From Candidatus Eiseniibacteriota bacterium (GTDB taxonomy: Bacteria; Eisenbacteria; RBG-16-71-46; CAIMUX01), in contig JACKCR010000002.1 in the NCBI GenBank assembly GCA_020633975.1, positions 1,736,001 to 1,800,000 on the forward strand: a DNA stretch of 64,000 nt, read 5' to 3'. The translations under genes and the position numbers were made by a program. The notes under the pieces were generated by a model that was not told the origin of the DNA, searched no databases, and saw only the letters and a program-made list of their open reading frames with translations. Positions 45,529 through 54,969 of the stretch are shown in pieces. Each line of letters opens with the position of its first letter. The stretch's first letter is position 1.

Positions 45529-48500
45529 ATGCACATCTCCGAGAACGCGATCCGTCGGCCCGTCACGGTCATCGTCCTGACCGCCGCACTCCTCGTCCTG
45601 GGAGGAGTGAGCTTCACGCGCCTCAAGCTCGACTTCCTGCCGCAGGTCGACTTCCCGTTCGTGGGCGTCCAGGTGCCCTACCCGAACGCCGTCCCCGCCC
45701 AGGTGGAGCGGGACATCACCCGCCCCATCGAGGAAATCCTCTCCACCTTGGGTGGGGTGAAGGAGACGTTCAGCTACTCCTCCGCGGACGGCGCGTTCGT
45801 CGGTGTCGAGTTCGAGTTCGGACGCAACATCGACGTGCTCCGCATGGAAGTGAAGGAGCGGATGGAGAAGGTCCGTCCGCTCCTTCCAGCGGACATCCTC
45901 CCCTACGACATCTTCACCTTCAACTCGAACGACATCCCGATCCTCGTCGGACGGATCAGCTCGCGGGGAACGGACCTCTCGAACTCCTACGACCTATTGG
46001 AGCGCCGGGTCATCAACCCGATCTCGCGGGTGGAAGGGGTCGGGCGGGTCGTGGTCGACGGGATCGCTCCCAAGGACGTGACGATCTATCTCCTTCTCGA
46101 CCAGATCCTCGCCCACTCGGTCGACGTTTCGCGACTCTTCCAGCTCCTCGAGCGGAACAACATCGACCTCACCCTCGGGGACGTGCGGAACGGACAGAAC
46201 CGGATGGCCGTCCGTGCTCTCGGCCAGATCCGCTCGATCGATGAGTTGGAAGTGATGCAGGTGAACGACGCGGGTGTCCGTCTCTCCGACGTCGCCGAGA
46301 TCGTCTACGCGGAACCAGTACCGAACTACTACCGGCGGATCAACGGCGAGTCCGCGATCGCGTTCGAGATCCAGAAGGCGTCCGGCGCGAACATCGTCGA
46401 CGTCTCGAGGCGGGTCGAGCACGTCCTGGAAGACATCCGGCAGGACCCTGCCCTCGCGGGCGTGGACGTGGTCCTCTTCTTCGACCAGGCCGACGAGATC
46501 ACGGCGTCGCTAAAGGGGCTCCTCCAGTCGGGACTCTTCGGGTCGCTCCTCGCGATCGCGATCCTCCTCGTCTTCCTCCGCAACTTCCGCTCGACCGCCG
46601 TGGTTGGCGCGGCCATTCCGATCTCGGTGGTCGGCGCGTGCGTCTACCTCTTCCTCGCGAACCGGACGCTCAACGTGCTCACCATGATGGGGCTGATGCT
46701 CGCGGTCGGGATGCTCGTCGACAACGCGATCGTGGTCCTGGAGTCGATCCACCGGAGACAAGAGAAGGGCGAGGCGCCGCGCTCGGCGGCCGAGCGCGGC
46801 AGCCGGGAAGTGGCGGTGGCCGTGACGGCGTCGACCCTCACCTCCGTCATCGTGTTCGCGCCGATCGTCTTCGGGAAGGGTAACGAACTCGTCGTCTGGC
46901 TCTCCGAGGTGGGGATCACCATCTCCGTGACGCTCGTCTTCTCCCTCCTCGCCTGCCTCACCCTGGTTCCGCTCCTCGCGGCGCGGATGGGCAAGATCGG
47001 AACGCACCGGGAGTTCGGGTTCCTCACCCGGCTGAGGAACGGATATCTCCGGACCCTCGGTTGGACTCTGCGTCACCCGAAGAAGACCGCGTTCCTCTTC
47101 GTCCCGCTCGCGCTCCTCATCACCGTGGGCGCCGTCAAGGTGAGCGGATTCGGGCCGGACGACTCGGGCGACAAGGGGATCAAGCAGGACAACCTCTACC
47201 TCCGCCTCGAGTTTCCGGACAACGCGAACGTGACGCGGGTCCGCCAGTACGTGGACGAGATCGAGCCGTTCCTCCTCGCGAAGCGGGACACCCTCGGCAT
47301 CGAGTCGGTCTACACCTTCTACCAGAGCAACTACGCGGCCATGGGGCTCTTCTTCGAGGACGGCACGGAGGTGAGCGAGGAACGGATCCGCGATCTCCGC
47401 TCCTGGCTGCGAGAGAACATGCCGACCGTGGCGGGGGTGAAGTACAACTTCGGACGTGACGACCAGAACCAGGGCCCGGGCGCCAAGCAGCTCGCGGTCA
47501 CTCTGTTCGGAGAAGACTCGGACCTGCTCGCCGAGATCGGTGCCGAAGTCCAACGTCGCCTCGCCCTCCTCCCCGAACTGAAGGATGTCGAGACCGACCT
47601 GGCCGACGGCGGCGACGAGATCCGCGTTCGGATCGATCCGGCCCGCGCCGGACGGTTCGGAGTCCGCTCCCAGAACATCGCGGAGATCCTCGGACTCACC
47701 TTCCGCGGGGTGCCGCTGAAGAAGATCCAGTCCGCGGACCGGGAGATCGATCTCGGTATCGTGCTCGAGCCCTCCGATCGCCGAAGCGTCGAACAGCTCG
47801 CCGAGATGCCGGTCCACTTCGAGGACGGACGCTCCGTCCGGCTCGGTCAGATCGCGAGCTTCGAGTTCGCGAAAGGCCCGGACACGATCCAGAGGCGACA
47901 GCAACAGGCGTCCCTCACCGTGCGGGGCGCGTACGAAGGCGAAGAGTTCGATGAGGTCGTCGACCAGGCCCGTGCCCTCATGTCCGCGGTCCAACTTCCG
48001 GCAGGATACAGCTGGTCGTTCGGCCGGGAGATGCAGCGGACCCAGGAGCAGCAGGGGCAGATGGGGACGAACGTGCTCCTCGCGCTCTTCTGCGTCTACC
48101 TGGTGATGGCGGCGCTCTTCGAGTCGTTCCTCCACCCGCTCGTCATCATGTTCTGCGTCCCGTTCGCGCTTCTCGGCGTGGTCTGGACGCTCCTCCTCAC
48201 CGGGACGCCGCTCAACATCCTTGCGATGATCGGAGTGATCATCCTGATAGGCGTGGTGGTGAACAACGGAATCGTGCTCCTGGATCACGTCAACGGGCTC
48301 CGGCGCGCGGGCCTCTCGCGGGACGAAGCGATCCGCGAAGGCTGCCGCGACCGGTTCCGTCCGATCCTCATGACGGCGTCCACCACGGTGCTCGGGCTCG
48401 TCCCGCTCGCGTTCGGGACGGCCGCGATCGGTGACGGTTACTACTATCCACTCGCCCGCGCGGTCATGGGTGGACTCACCGCGAGCACGGTCCTGACCCT

Positions 48501-48648
48501 ACTCCTCCTCCCCACGTTCTACGTGCTGGCGGAAGACGGGGTGGCCCGGCTCAGGCAGACGATCCGTTGGGGGATGGGACGGGCACCTCTCCCCTGGCGG
48601 GCGGTGGAGTCCGGGACGGTCGCGCCGACCTACACGCGGGGTCAGTGA
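45529..48648 (+). CDS. Second RND efflux pump
   Basis: Inner-membrane RND transporter of 1039 residues, three bases after the first pump. It has the same architecture: SENAIRRPVTVIVLTAALLVLGGVSF, proton-relay helix AVGMLVDNAIVVLESIHRRQ, and VVVNNGIVLLDHVNGLRRAG in the second half. It lacks the central insertion of its neighbour. Two pump chains with one fusion protein suggest a heteromeric pump like MdtBC; this is inference. No TolC-type gene is in the window. The 98 bases after it hold only a small inverted repeat overlapping the next gene's end. Confidence 0.93.
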   Translation: MHISENAIRRPVTVIVLTAALLVLGGVSFTRLKLDFLPQVDFPFVGVQVPYPNAVPAQVERDITRPIEEILSTLGGVKETFSYSSADGAFVGVEFEFGRNIDVLRMEVKERMEKVRPLLPADILPYDIFTFNSNDIPILVGRISSRGTDLSNSYDLLERRVINPISRVEGVGRVVVDGIAPKDVTIYLLLDQILAHSVDVSRLFQLLERNNIDLTLGDVRNGQNRMAVRALGQIRSIDELEVMQVNDAGVRLSDVAEIVYAEPVPNYYRRINGESAIAFEIQKASGANIVDVSRRVEHVLEDIRQDPALAGVDVVLFFDQADEITASLKGLLQSGLFGSLLAIAILLVFLRNFRSTAVVGAAIPISVVGACVYLFLANRTLNVLTMMGLMLAVGMLVDNAIVVLESIHRRQEKGEAPRSAAERGSREVAVAVTASTLTSVIVFAPIVFGKGNELVVWLSEVGITISVTLVFSLLACLTLVPLLAARMGKIGTHREFGFLTRLRNGYLRTLGWTLRHPKKTAFLFVPLALLITVGAVKVSGFGPDDSGDKGIKQDNLYLRLEFPDNANVTRVRQYVDEIEPFLLAKRDTLGIESVYTFYQSNYAAMGLFFEDGTEVSEERIRDLRSWLRENMPTVAGVKYNFGRDDQNQGPGAKQLAVTLFGEDSDLLAEIGAEVQRRLALLPELKDVETDLADGGDEIRVRIDPARAGRFGVRSQNIAEILGLTFRGVPLKKIQSADREIDLGIVLEPSDRRSVEQLAEMPVHFEDGRSVRLGQIASFEFAKGPDTIQRRQQQASLTVRGAYEGEEFDEVVDQARALMSAVQLPAGYSWSFGREMQRTQEQQGQMGTNVLLALFCVYLVMAALFESFLHPLVIMFCVPFALLGVVWTLLLTGTPLNILAMIGVIILIGVVVNNGIVLLDHVNGLRRAGLSRDEAIREGCRDRFRPILMTASTTVLGLVPLAFGTAAIGDGYYYPLARAVMGGLTASTVLTLLLLPTFYVLAEDGVARLRQTIRWGMGRAPLPWRAVESGTVAPTYTRGQ

Positions 48649-48746
48649 GACGACACGGGATGAGCGTCGACCGCGGGGGCTCACCTCACGGGTTCTGAGC
48701 GGGCACGGACCTGGGCTGAGGGCGATCACTCAGACCACGAGAGCGT

Positions 48747-49427
48747 TCACTGTGCACTCTCGTCGAGCAGGCGGATCATCTCCGCTGCGGAGAACTCCGG
48801 AAGCACGATCCGGGTGAGGTTGCCGGAAAGCGCTGCGATGTCCGGCCGCGAAGGTTCCCAGAGAGATAGTGCGACGCTGAAGTCGTCCGGTTCCTTGTCC
48901 ATGGTGTTGTTCGGGTCCCAGGTCGCCTCCGGGCCGTATGCGAAGAAGACATCGTAGGCGTCCCCGTTCGAGGGGAGGTCGAGCATCCGGCCGAAGGCAC
49001 GGGTCGTTCGGCCGGAGTCATCGAAGTAGTGATGAATCCGGGGAGACGTCAGCTCCTGCGCGCGCTCCGCGCACCGGATCTCGGTGTCGGTCGGCGACAC
49101 CGAGCCCCAGATGATGAAGATCTCGCCGTCGTTCTCTTCGGCCCACGGCCGGACCGCATCGTAGATCCGGCCGGCGTGCTCGATGCAGCTTCCACAGGTG
49201 GGAGCGACCAACGCGACCACCCGCCGCTGCCCGTAGTGATCCTCGAAGTCCTTGCGGAGGGGTTGGAGCGCCAAGTTCAGCTTCTTGTAGCTGCTCTTGT
49301 CCCAAGCGTCCCCGTCCGACCCGCCGCAGCCCACGGCTCCCACCAGGAGCGTCGCCGCGAACAGGGCCGCGAGGAGGCCAGATGGACGGATCGAAGGGGC
49401 ATGGGCGAGAAGGCAGCTTGGGCGCAT
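48747..49427 (-). CDS. Thioredoxin-like lipoprotein
   Basis: Predicted lipoprotein of 226 residues. Hydrophobic signal and lipobox Cys34 (GAVGC). A thioredoxin-type CxxC (Cys78 and Cys81 in VAPTCGSCIEHAG) follows the helix-strand pattern RRVVALVAPTC. Further conserved features: GEIFIIWGSVSP, HHYFDDSGRTTRAFGRMLDL and the cis-Pro-type region later. It is likely a periplasmic or membrane-bound disulphide or peroxide-related protein; the partner is unknown. It is transcribed alone, leftward. Confidence 0.82.
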   Translation of the reverse strand: MRPSCLLAHAPSIRPSGLLAALFAATLLVGAVGCGGSDGDAWDKSSYKKLNLALQPLRKDFEDHYGQRRVVALVAPTCGSCIEHAGRIYDAVRPWAEENDGEIFIIWGSVSPTDTEIRCAERAQELTSPRIHHYFDDSGRTTRAFGRMLDLPSNGDAYDVFFAYGPEATWDPNNTMDKEPDDFSVALSLWEPSRPDIAALSGNLTRIVLPEFSAAEMIRLLDESAQ

Positions 49428-49554
49428 CGAGTCCTCCGAGTTGAGTCGCGTTTCCGATCCCGCACCGTAACCGGCACCGACCTCCTAGGCTAGCAGACCC
49501 AGCAGGCTGCGCAAAAACCCCTCGCTCGAAATGCGGATGGCCCTCGCCCCCGAT

Positions 49555-49594
49555 GGGCGCGAGCCGTTACCCCGGAGGGCGCGAGCCGTTGCCC
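49555..49594. repeat. Two 18-base direct repeats, 22-base period
   Basis: GGGCGCGAGCCGTTACCC (49555-49572) recurs as GGGCGCGAGCCGTTGCCC (49577-49594) in the 263-base region between the thioredoxin-like and prenyltransferase genes. Role unknown; it could be an operator or chance. Confidence 0.55.
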
Positions 49595-49690
49595 TGGGAG
49601 TGAGGAACCGTCACACTCCCCCCTCTCGGACCCGCTCGAAGCGAGCGGCGCTCCGCCTCCATCTGAGCACAGGAGACGAACACTTTAGGC

Positions 49691-50575
49691 ATGACCGAGA
49701 CGATTTCACCCCCGGCATCGGCCTCCGGGGGCATCCGGGACCTGGCGGCGATGGGGAGCTTCATCAAGATCTCCCACACGCTGTTCTCCCTGCCCCTCGT
49801 GTTCGCCGGCCTCTTCGTCGGGGCGGGGGGCTGGCCGGATCTTCGCACGCTCGTCCTCGCCCTCGTCGCCGCCGCCGGTGCCCGCACCTCCGCGATGGCC
49901 CTCAACCGGATCATCGATCGGAAGATCGACGCACAGAACGCGAGGACCCGGGTCCGGGAGCTGCCGTCGGGGCGCCTCTCCCTCTCCCGGGCCTGGGCCG
50001 TCACGGTCTTCGGTGGCGCGCTCTACCTCGCCGCGGCCTGGGCGCTCGGCCCGTTCATCCTCGCGATCTCGCCGATCCCGCTCGTCGTGTTCGTGGCGTA
50101 TCCGTACCTCAAGCGGTTCACTCCGCTCTGCCACTTCGGAGTCGGGATCGCGCTCGGGCTCTCCCCGTGGGCCGGGTGGCTCGCCGTGCGCCAAACCTGG
50201 AGCGGGTCCGCCGAGATCCTGCCGCTCGCAGTCTTCGGTGTGCTCTGGGTGGCGGGATTCGACATCATCTACGCAACTCTCGATCGCGACTTCGACCGCG
50301 CGCACGGAGTCCACTCGATCCCGGCGCGTCTGGGCAATCGCGGCGCGATCCGGGTATCGGGCTGGGTGCACGTCCTCGCCTGGCTTTCGTTGGCACTGCT
50401 CTGGGTCACGAGCGGTTGGACCGCGTGGGCCCTCGTGCCGCTCGGCGCCGTCGCCGTGACGCTGTTCATGGAGCACCGGATGGCGGAGAACGTGGAGCTC
50501 GCGTTCTTCAACCTCAACATCGTGGTCGGTTTCGTCGTCCTGGCCTTCGTGTCGATCGGTGTGTTCTGGCCGTAG
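49691..50575 (+). CDS. mqnP: UbiA-family prenyltransferase (MqnP-type)
   Basis: Integral membrane aromatic prenyltransferase of 294 residues with about eight or nine helices. The two Asp-rich motifs are present: NRIIDRKID (72-80) and DIIYATLDRDFD (191-202). Other family stretches are TLFSLPLVFAG and RTRVRELPSG. In futalosine-pathway bacteria a UbiA paralogue clusters with ubiX and ubiD; the ubiX homologue is next here, so MqnP-type prenylation of 1,4-dihydroxy-6-naphthoate is the best reading. A UbiA role in ubiquinone is unlikely because other mqn genes are present. Confidence 0.87.
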   Translation: MTETISPPASASGGIRDLAAMGSFIKISHTLFSLPLVFAGLFVGAGGWPDLRTLVLALVAAAGARTSAMALNRIIDRKIDAQNARTRVRELPSGRLSLSRAWAVTVFGGALYLAAAWALGPFILAISPIPLVVFVAYPYLKRFTPLCHFGVGIALGLSPWAGWLAVRQTWSGSAEILPLAVFGVLWVAGFDIIYATLDRDFDRAHGVHSIPARLGNRGAIRVSGWVHVLAWLSLALLWVTSGWTAWALVPLGAVAVTLFMEHRMAENVELAFFNLNIVVGFVVLAFVSIGVFWP

Positions 50576-50611
50576 CGCCATTGGGCCGCCCCGACGCAGC
50601 AAGGAGTGAGT

Positions 50612-51223
50612 ATGCGCGTACTGGTGGGAATCTCGGGAGCGTCCGGCGCCGTCTTCGCCGTCGACTTCTTGAAGCGCTGCCCGGGAGAGAAGTACCTCGT
50701 CGTCTCCGATTGGGGGAAGGCGCTGCTCAAGGACGAGCTCGACATGAGCTACAAGGATCTCGCGCCCTATGTCGAGGCGACGTTCCGGGACAACGACCTC
50801 GCCGCTCCCTTCTCCTCGGGGACGAACCGGTACGACGCGTACATCATCCTTCCCTGCAGCGCCTCGACCCTCGCCAAGATCGCGTTCGGGATCGGAGACA
50901 CCCTGATCACGCGCTCGGCGCAGGTCGCTCTGAAGGAACGGATGCGTCTCATCCTGTGCGTCCGGGAGACGCCGCTCTCCACCGGAATGCTCGAGAACGC
51001 GCTCAAGGTGTCCCGTGAAGGCGCGATCATCGCGCCGATCATGCCGCCGTTCTACGGACGTCCCGAGACGATCGACGAGATGGTCGCCGCGTACACGAAG
51101 AAGCTCCTCCCCCTCGTCGGCGCAGACGGTGGCCCGGGCTGGCGCGCGGAGCTGCTCGGCGAGGATCAGCGACGTCCACGGATCGAGTACGACCCCGACT
51201 CCACCATGCACGAGATGGAGTAG
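50612..51223 (+). CDS. ubiX: UbiX-family flavin prenyltransferase
   Basis: Makes prenylated FMN, the cofactor of UbiD decarboxylases. 203 residues from ATG 50612 (AAGGAG five bases upstream). Family motifs: VGISGASGAVFAVDFL (FMN-binding loop), ILPCSASTLAKIAFGIGDTLITRSAQVALKE, and the CVRETPLSTGMLENALK block with APIMPPFY. It follows the prenyltransferase by 36 bases and precedes the ubiD gene about 1.9 kb downstream, with a divergent lipoprotein gene between. Confidence 0.94.
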   Translation: MRVLVGISGASGAVFAVDFLKRCPGEKYLVVSDWGKALLKDELDMSYKDLAPYVEATFRDNDLAAPFSSGTNRYDAYIILPCSASTLAKIAFGIGDTLITRSAQVALKERMRLILCVRETPLSTGMLENALKVSREGAIIAPIMPPFYGRPETIDEMVAAYTKKLLPLVGADGGPGWRAELLGEDQRRPRIEYDPDSTMHEME

Positions 51224-51244
51224 GTTCCGGACGAGCGGCCCCGC

Positions 51245-51308
51245 AGACACCGGCGGAGGCTGGCGGCCGGAAGAGAGGCCCCAGTAGACACCGGCGGAGG
51301 CTGGCGGC
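51245..51308. repeat. Two identical 23-base direct repeats
   Basis: The 23-base string from 51245 to 51267 recurs exactly at 51286-51308 (41-base period), with related GGC-rich copies trailing to about 51330, in the short gap between the convergent ubiX and lipoprotein genes. No gene or clear hairpin accounts for it. Confidence 0.75.
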
Positions 51309-51371
51309 GGACGGCGGCGGACGACAGCGGACCTACCCACCGTCCTTAGTTCGTTCGACCGACGTGGACAC

Positions 51372-52820
51372 TCACTTGCCGTCGCGGCCCAGCGGCGCAG
51401 CGACTCCCGAACCCGTTTCCGGCCGCCCCGGCAGGTTGTCGATCAGGTTCACGAGTTCGAACGTGCCGGCCACCGCATCCAGGTCGAAGACGTGCCAGTA
51501 GAGCCCCTCACCCTCCTCGGGGACGGTCACCGTCAGGAGCCTCTCGTTGTCCTTGTACAGCTCGACCTGCGCGCCGCTTCCCGCGATCGCCGGATCCTGC
51601 GAGTAGTTGTAGACGAAGTACGAGTAGGTCCCCTCGAGGCTCTGCGCGATCGTCACGGTCTCCGGGCCGAAGCTCTCGGTGTCGTCAGCGTCGAGCTGAG
51701 CGAACGGCGCCTCGGTCTCGCTTCCGAGGAATCCGTAGTACACCTCGTAGGAGACGCCGTCGATCAACGGGGTCCGGAGGTGTGCGTCGAGGTCGAACGG
51801 CAACTCTCCCCAGGTGAGGACGACCCGGTAGCCCCCGACAGCCGGCGGACTGAGGGCCACGGTCACCGGGGTCGTGCTTCCCGCCGTGATCGTGACGTTG
51901 CGGCTCGCGGACAGGTATCCCTCGAGCGAGACGTTGAGCGTCTGGACTCCCGTCGGCAGCCCGTCCAGACGTGCGAATCCCGCTTCGTTCGTGCTCGTGG
52001 ATGCGTCACCCAGCTGAACCGACGCGCCGGCCAGCGCCAGGCTCGTCCGCGCATCGACGACGGTGAGTTCCAGCTGTCCGAACCCTGCATCGAGCCCGAC
52101 CGACCTCTCCTCGCTGAACGCGCTCGCCCGCCCGTCGCCGAGCACGGACTGGACACGATAGGAACGCGACTCCAGGCCTGGATCGAACGGGATGAAGAGG
52201 CTGAGCGCCGTGATCAGACTGTCGGAGGTTCCACCACTCCTGACTTCGCGCACCCGATACGACTCCGCCTGAGACACGCGGTTCCAGGAGACGAGAGCGC
52301 CGTCGGACAGCTCCTGGGTCGTGACGAGGGGGACGATGTCCTCGAGGAACACTTCGACGTACGCCTCCGACGCTTCGTCTTCGACCATGCCGTAGCCGGT
52401 TCCCGTGAAGAGCAGGCCCGACTCGCTCACCACGCCGTCGGTCTCGCGGGTGCCGGACGCATCGACGTCGACTTGGTAGTAGGCCATCGGTCCGTCCGGC
52501 CGCACCGAGAGCTCCAACCGGAACCGCGTGTCCGACGGCGCAATCTCGATGCTGGTCTCGTCCTCGAGAACGGGCAGTTCGTCGGCGAGAGAGAACGCCC
52601 TCGCGGACATGCCCCGGATCGCGTAGGAAGTCGCCAGCCCGGCCGCCTGATTGACCGGACGGGCGACCGACGTCGGCTCGTCCGGAAAGACCACTCGGAC
52701 GGAGAGCGGAAGGCTGGACGGACCGGCGGGGCCGGAGGAGTCCTCACCACAGCCCCAGACGCCCACGAGCCCCACCGAGAGCATGGCGAGGACGAGACGC
52801 GAAACCGTGCGACGGAGCAT
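51372..52820 (-). CDS. Lipoprotein with carboxypeptidase-like and DUF2135-like domains
   Basis: Lipoprotein of 482 residues from ATG 52820, lipobox Cys24 (GVWGC). The middle (about 165-250) resembles a fibronectin-type segment with ALVSWNRVSQAESYRV. A carboxypeptidase regulatory-like domain follows (LELTVVDARTSLALAGASVQL; NEAGFARLDGLPTG). The C-terminal part reads YRVVLTWGELPFDLDAHLRTP, the start of a DUF2135/YfaP-like beta-sandwich. It is a surface or periplasmic protein of unknown role. The 289 bases upstream before ubiD hold no other gene. Confidence 0.82.
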   Translation of the reverse strand: MLRRTVSRLVLAMLSVGLVGVWGCGEDSSGPAGPSSLPLSVRVVFPDEPTSVARPVNQAAGLATSYAIRGMSARAFSLADELPVLEDETSIEIAPSDTRFRLELSVRPDGPMAYYQVDVDASGTRETDGVVSESGLLFTGTGYGMVEDEASEAYVEVFLEDIVPLVTTQELSDGALVSWNRVSQAESYRVREVRSGGTSDSLITALSLFIPFDPGLESRSYRVQSVLGDGRASAFSEERSVGLDAGFGQLELTVVDARTSLALAGASVQLGDASTSTNEAGFARLDGLPTGVQTLNVSLEGYLSASRNVTITAGSTTPVTVALSPPAVGGYRVVLTWGELPFDLDAHLRTPLIDGVSYEVYYGFLGSETEAPFAQLDADDTESFGPETVTIAQSLEGTYSYFVYNYSQDPAIAGSGAQVELYKDNERLLTVTVPEEGEGLYWHVFDLDAVAGTFELVNLIDNLPGRPETGSGVAAPLGRDGK

Positions 52821-53109
52821 ATGGATACCCTTCTCCCAACACCGGGTCGGGGATCGGACGCCGGGCTCGAGTCGAGTTCGGCCCGGGAACGGAGCAATCG
52901 GGTCGTGAGCAGCTTCGAGCATAGCCCGCGCCCCCGGCAAGGGCAACGAGCCCTGAACCGGGCCGCGCGCCTCCAGATTCCGACATGGGGCGAACGCCCA
53001 TAGTAGACTCTCGCATCCGTGGCCCGGACACCGTCGCCCGGACACGGGACACCCGCGAACGACCAGTTGCCGGCATGGCGGGCACGCAGAAGACAGGACG
53101 GGAGACCTC

Positions 53110-54900
53110 ATGGCGAAGTACATGAACCTCGGTGAGTTCGTCGAGCATCTGGACCGGAACGGCGAACTCGCCCGTGTCACGGTTCCAGTGAGCCCGCGTT
53201 TCGAGATCGCAGAGGTCATCGACCGGGTCTGCAACGCCTACGGGCCCGCCGTGCTCTTCGAGAACGTAGAAGGCTACGAGTTCCCCGTCGTCGCGAACCT
53301 CCTCGGGTCGGAGCGCCGGATCCGGCTCCTCCTCGATCGCGACCCGCGCGAAATGGGCGAACTGGTGGCAGGCGCGATGGAGAAGCTGCAGCCGCCCAAG
53401 CCGAAGGCGCTCTGGGAGAGCCGCGGGTTCTTCGCGCGCGCGATGAAGGCGCGGATGAAGAACGTTGGCAACGGCCCCTGCCAGGAAGTCGTTCGGGAAC
53501 CGGAACTCAGCCGTCTCCCGATCCTCACTTCATGGCCGCTCGACGGCGGACCGTTCATCACCTGGCCGATGGCGCTGACCCAACATCCGGAGACGGGTGG
53601 GCGCAACCTCGGCACGTACAGGATGCACGTCTTCGACGACCGCACGACCGGAATGCACATGCAGATCCAGAAGGGCGGCGGGTTCCACTACGGCATCGCG
53701 GAAGCGAAGGGTGAGTCCCTTCCGATGTGCGTCCTCATCGGGGGCGATCCCGTCCTCATGCTCGCCTCGATCGCCCCACTCCCCGAAAACGTGGACGAAC
53801 TCGCCTTCGCCGCGTTCCTCCGCGGCGAGCCGATGCCGATGGTGCAGGCGAAGAGCGTACCGATGCGCGTGCCGGCCATCGCGGAGTTCGTCCTCGAAGG
53901 ACGCGTGCCGCCGAAGGAGAGGCGGATGGAAGGGCCGTTCGGTGACCACTTCGGGCACTACTCGCACGCACACGAGTTCCCCGTCTTCCATCTCGAGAAG
54001 ATCACGCATCGGAAAGGCGCGATCTTCCCCGTCTCCGTGGTCGGACAGCCTCCGCAGGAGGATCGATACATCGGCGACGTGCTCCAGGACATGATGGTGC
54101 CGCTGGCGAAGATGATGCATCCGGAGATCCAAGACCTCTGGGCCTTCTACGAAGCTGGGTTCCACAACCTCCTCGCGATCTCGGTGCGCGAGCGCTACGA
54201 AAAGGAAGCGATGAAGGCCGCGTTCGGCCTCCTCGGAACGGGACAGGTCTCGCTGAGCAAGATCGTCGTGACTGTCGGGCCGGACGTCGACTGCAGAAGG
54301 GCGTCGGAGGTGTTCCGCGCCATTGGGCGTCACTTCCTTCCCGAGGAGGACTTCACCCTCCTTTCCAAGACCGCGCTCGACACACTCGACTTCACGTCCT
54401 ACCAGATGAACCTCGGATCCAAGATGATCCTCGACGCAACGCCCAAGGCACGGCGCGCTCCGCGCACGCCACTCGATCCGTCGAAGCTACCCGACCTACG
54501 TGACCTCGACTCACGGATCGTCCGTCAGTTCTGGTATGCGGAGAGCTGCCTCCTGGTACAGGTGGAGGGGCGCACGCCCGGTCGGAAGATCCTGGAACGT
54601 CTCCTCTCCGACGAGGTACAGTCCGCCGCATCCATTCTCTCTCAGGTACCGGTCCTCGCCATCGTGAGCGAGGACGTGCGGTTGGACGACGAGTGTCACT
54701 TGGTGTGGGGTCTCCTGACTCGGTTCGACGCGGCGCGAGACGTCCTCTTCGCCGAATCGAAGCTGGTCGGAGCCGCTCCCGTCCACCGAGGCACGCTCGG
54801 AATCGACGCGACCTGGAAGGAAGGCTATCCGGAGCCGGTCCGCTGCTCGGACGAGACGAAGCAGCTGGTCGACTCCAAGTGGGCGAGCTACGGACTCTAG
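53110..54900 (+). CDS. ubiD: UbiD-family decarboxylase (futalosine-pathway type)
   Basis: Prenyl-FMN-dependent decarboxylase of 596 residues. The N-terminus has MNLGEFVEHLDRNGELARV. Matching blocks include GTYRMHVFDDRTTGMHMQIQKGGGFHYGIAE, the catalytic Glu-containing RRMEGPFGDHFGHYS, and a long C-terminal region with GIDATWKEGYPEP. It should decarboxylate a menaquinone precursor after prenylation, given the ubiX, ubiA, mqnE and mqnA homologues close by. A GGAG site precedes the ATG. Confidence 0.92.
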   Translation: MAKYMNLGEFVEHLDRNGELARVTVPVSPRFEIAEVIDRVCNAYGPAVLFENVEGYEFPVVANLLGSERRIRLLLDRDPREMGELVAGAMEKLQPPKPKALWESRGFFARAMKARMKNVGNGPCQEVVREPELSRLPILTSWPLDGGPFITWPMALTQHPETGGRNLGTYRMHVFDDRTTGMHMQIQKGGGFHYGIAEAKGESLPMCVLIGGDPVLMLASIAPLPENVDELAFAAFLRGEPMPMVQAKSVPMRVPAIAEFVLEGRVPPKERRMEGPFGDHFGHYSHAHEFPVFHLEKITHRKGAIFPVSVVGQPPQEDRYIGDVLQDMMVPLAKMMHPEIQDLWAFYEAGFHNLLAISVRERYEKEAMKAAFGLLGTGQVSLSKIVVTVGPDVDCRRASEVFRAIGRHFLPEEDFTLLSKTALDTLDFTSYQMNLGSKMILDATPKARRAPRTPLDPSKLPDLRDLDSRIVRQFWYAESCLLVQVEGRTPGRKILERLLSDEVQSAASILSQVPVLAIVSEDVRLDDECHLVWGLLTRFDAARDVLFAESKLVGAAPVHRGTLGIDATWKEGYPEPVRCSDETKQLVDSKWASYGL

Positions 54901-54969
54901 GCGGCGAAACGAGCGGCCGGAGAATCTGAGGTCCGGCGCGGGCGTTCGCACCGCGCACCGAAAGGACAC

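Noticed and set aside
48737-48764. Inverted repeat ACGAGAG/CTCTCGT as terminator
   Set aside because: It overlaps the 3' coding end of the thioredoxin-like gene, has a 14-base loop and no T-run; support is too weak.
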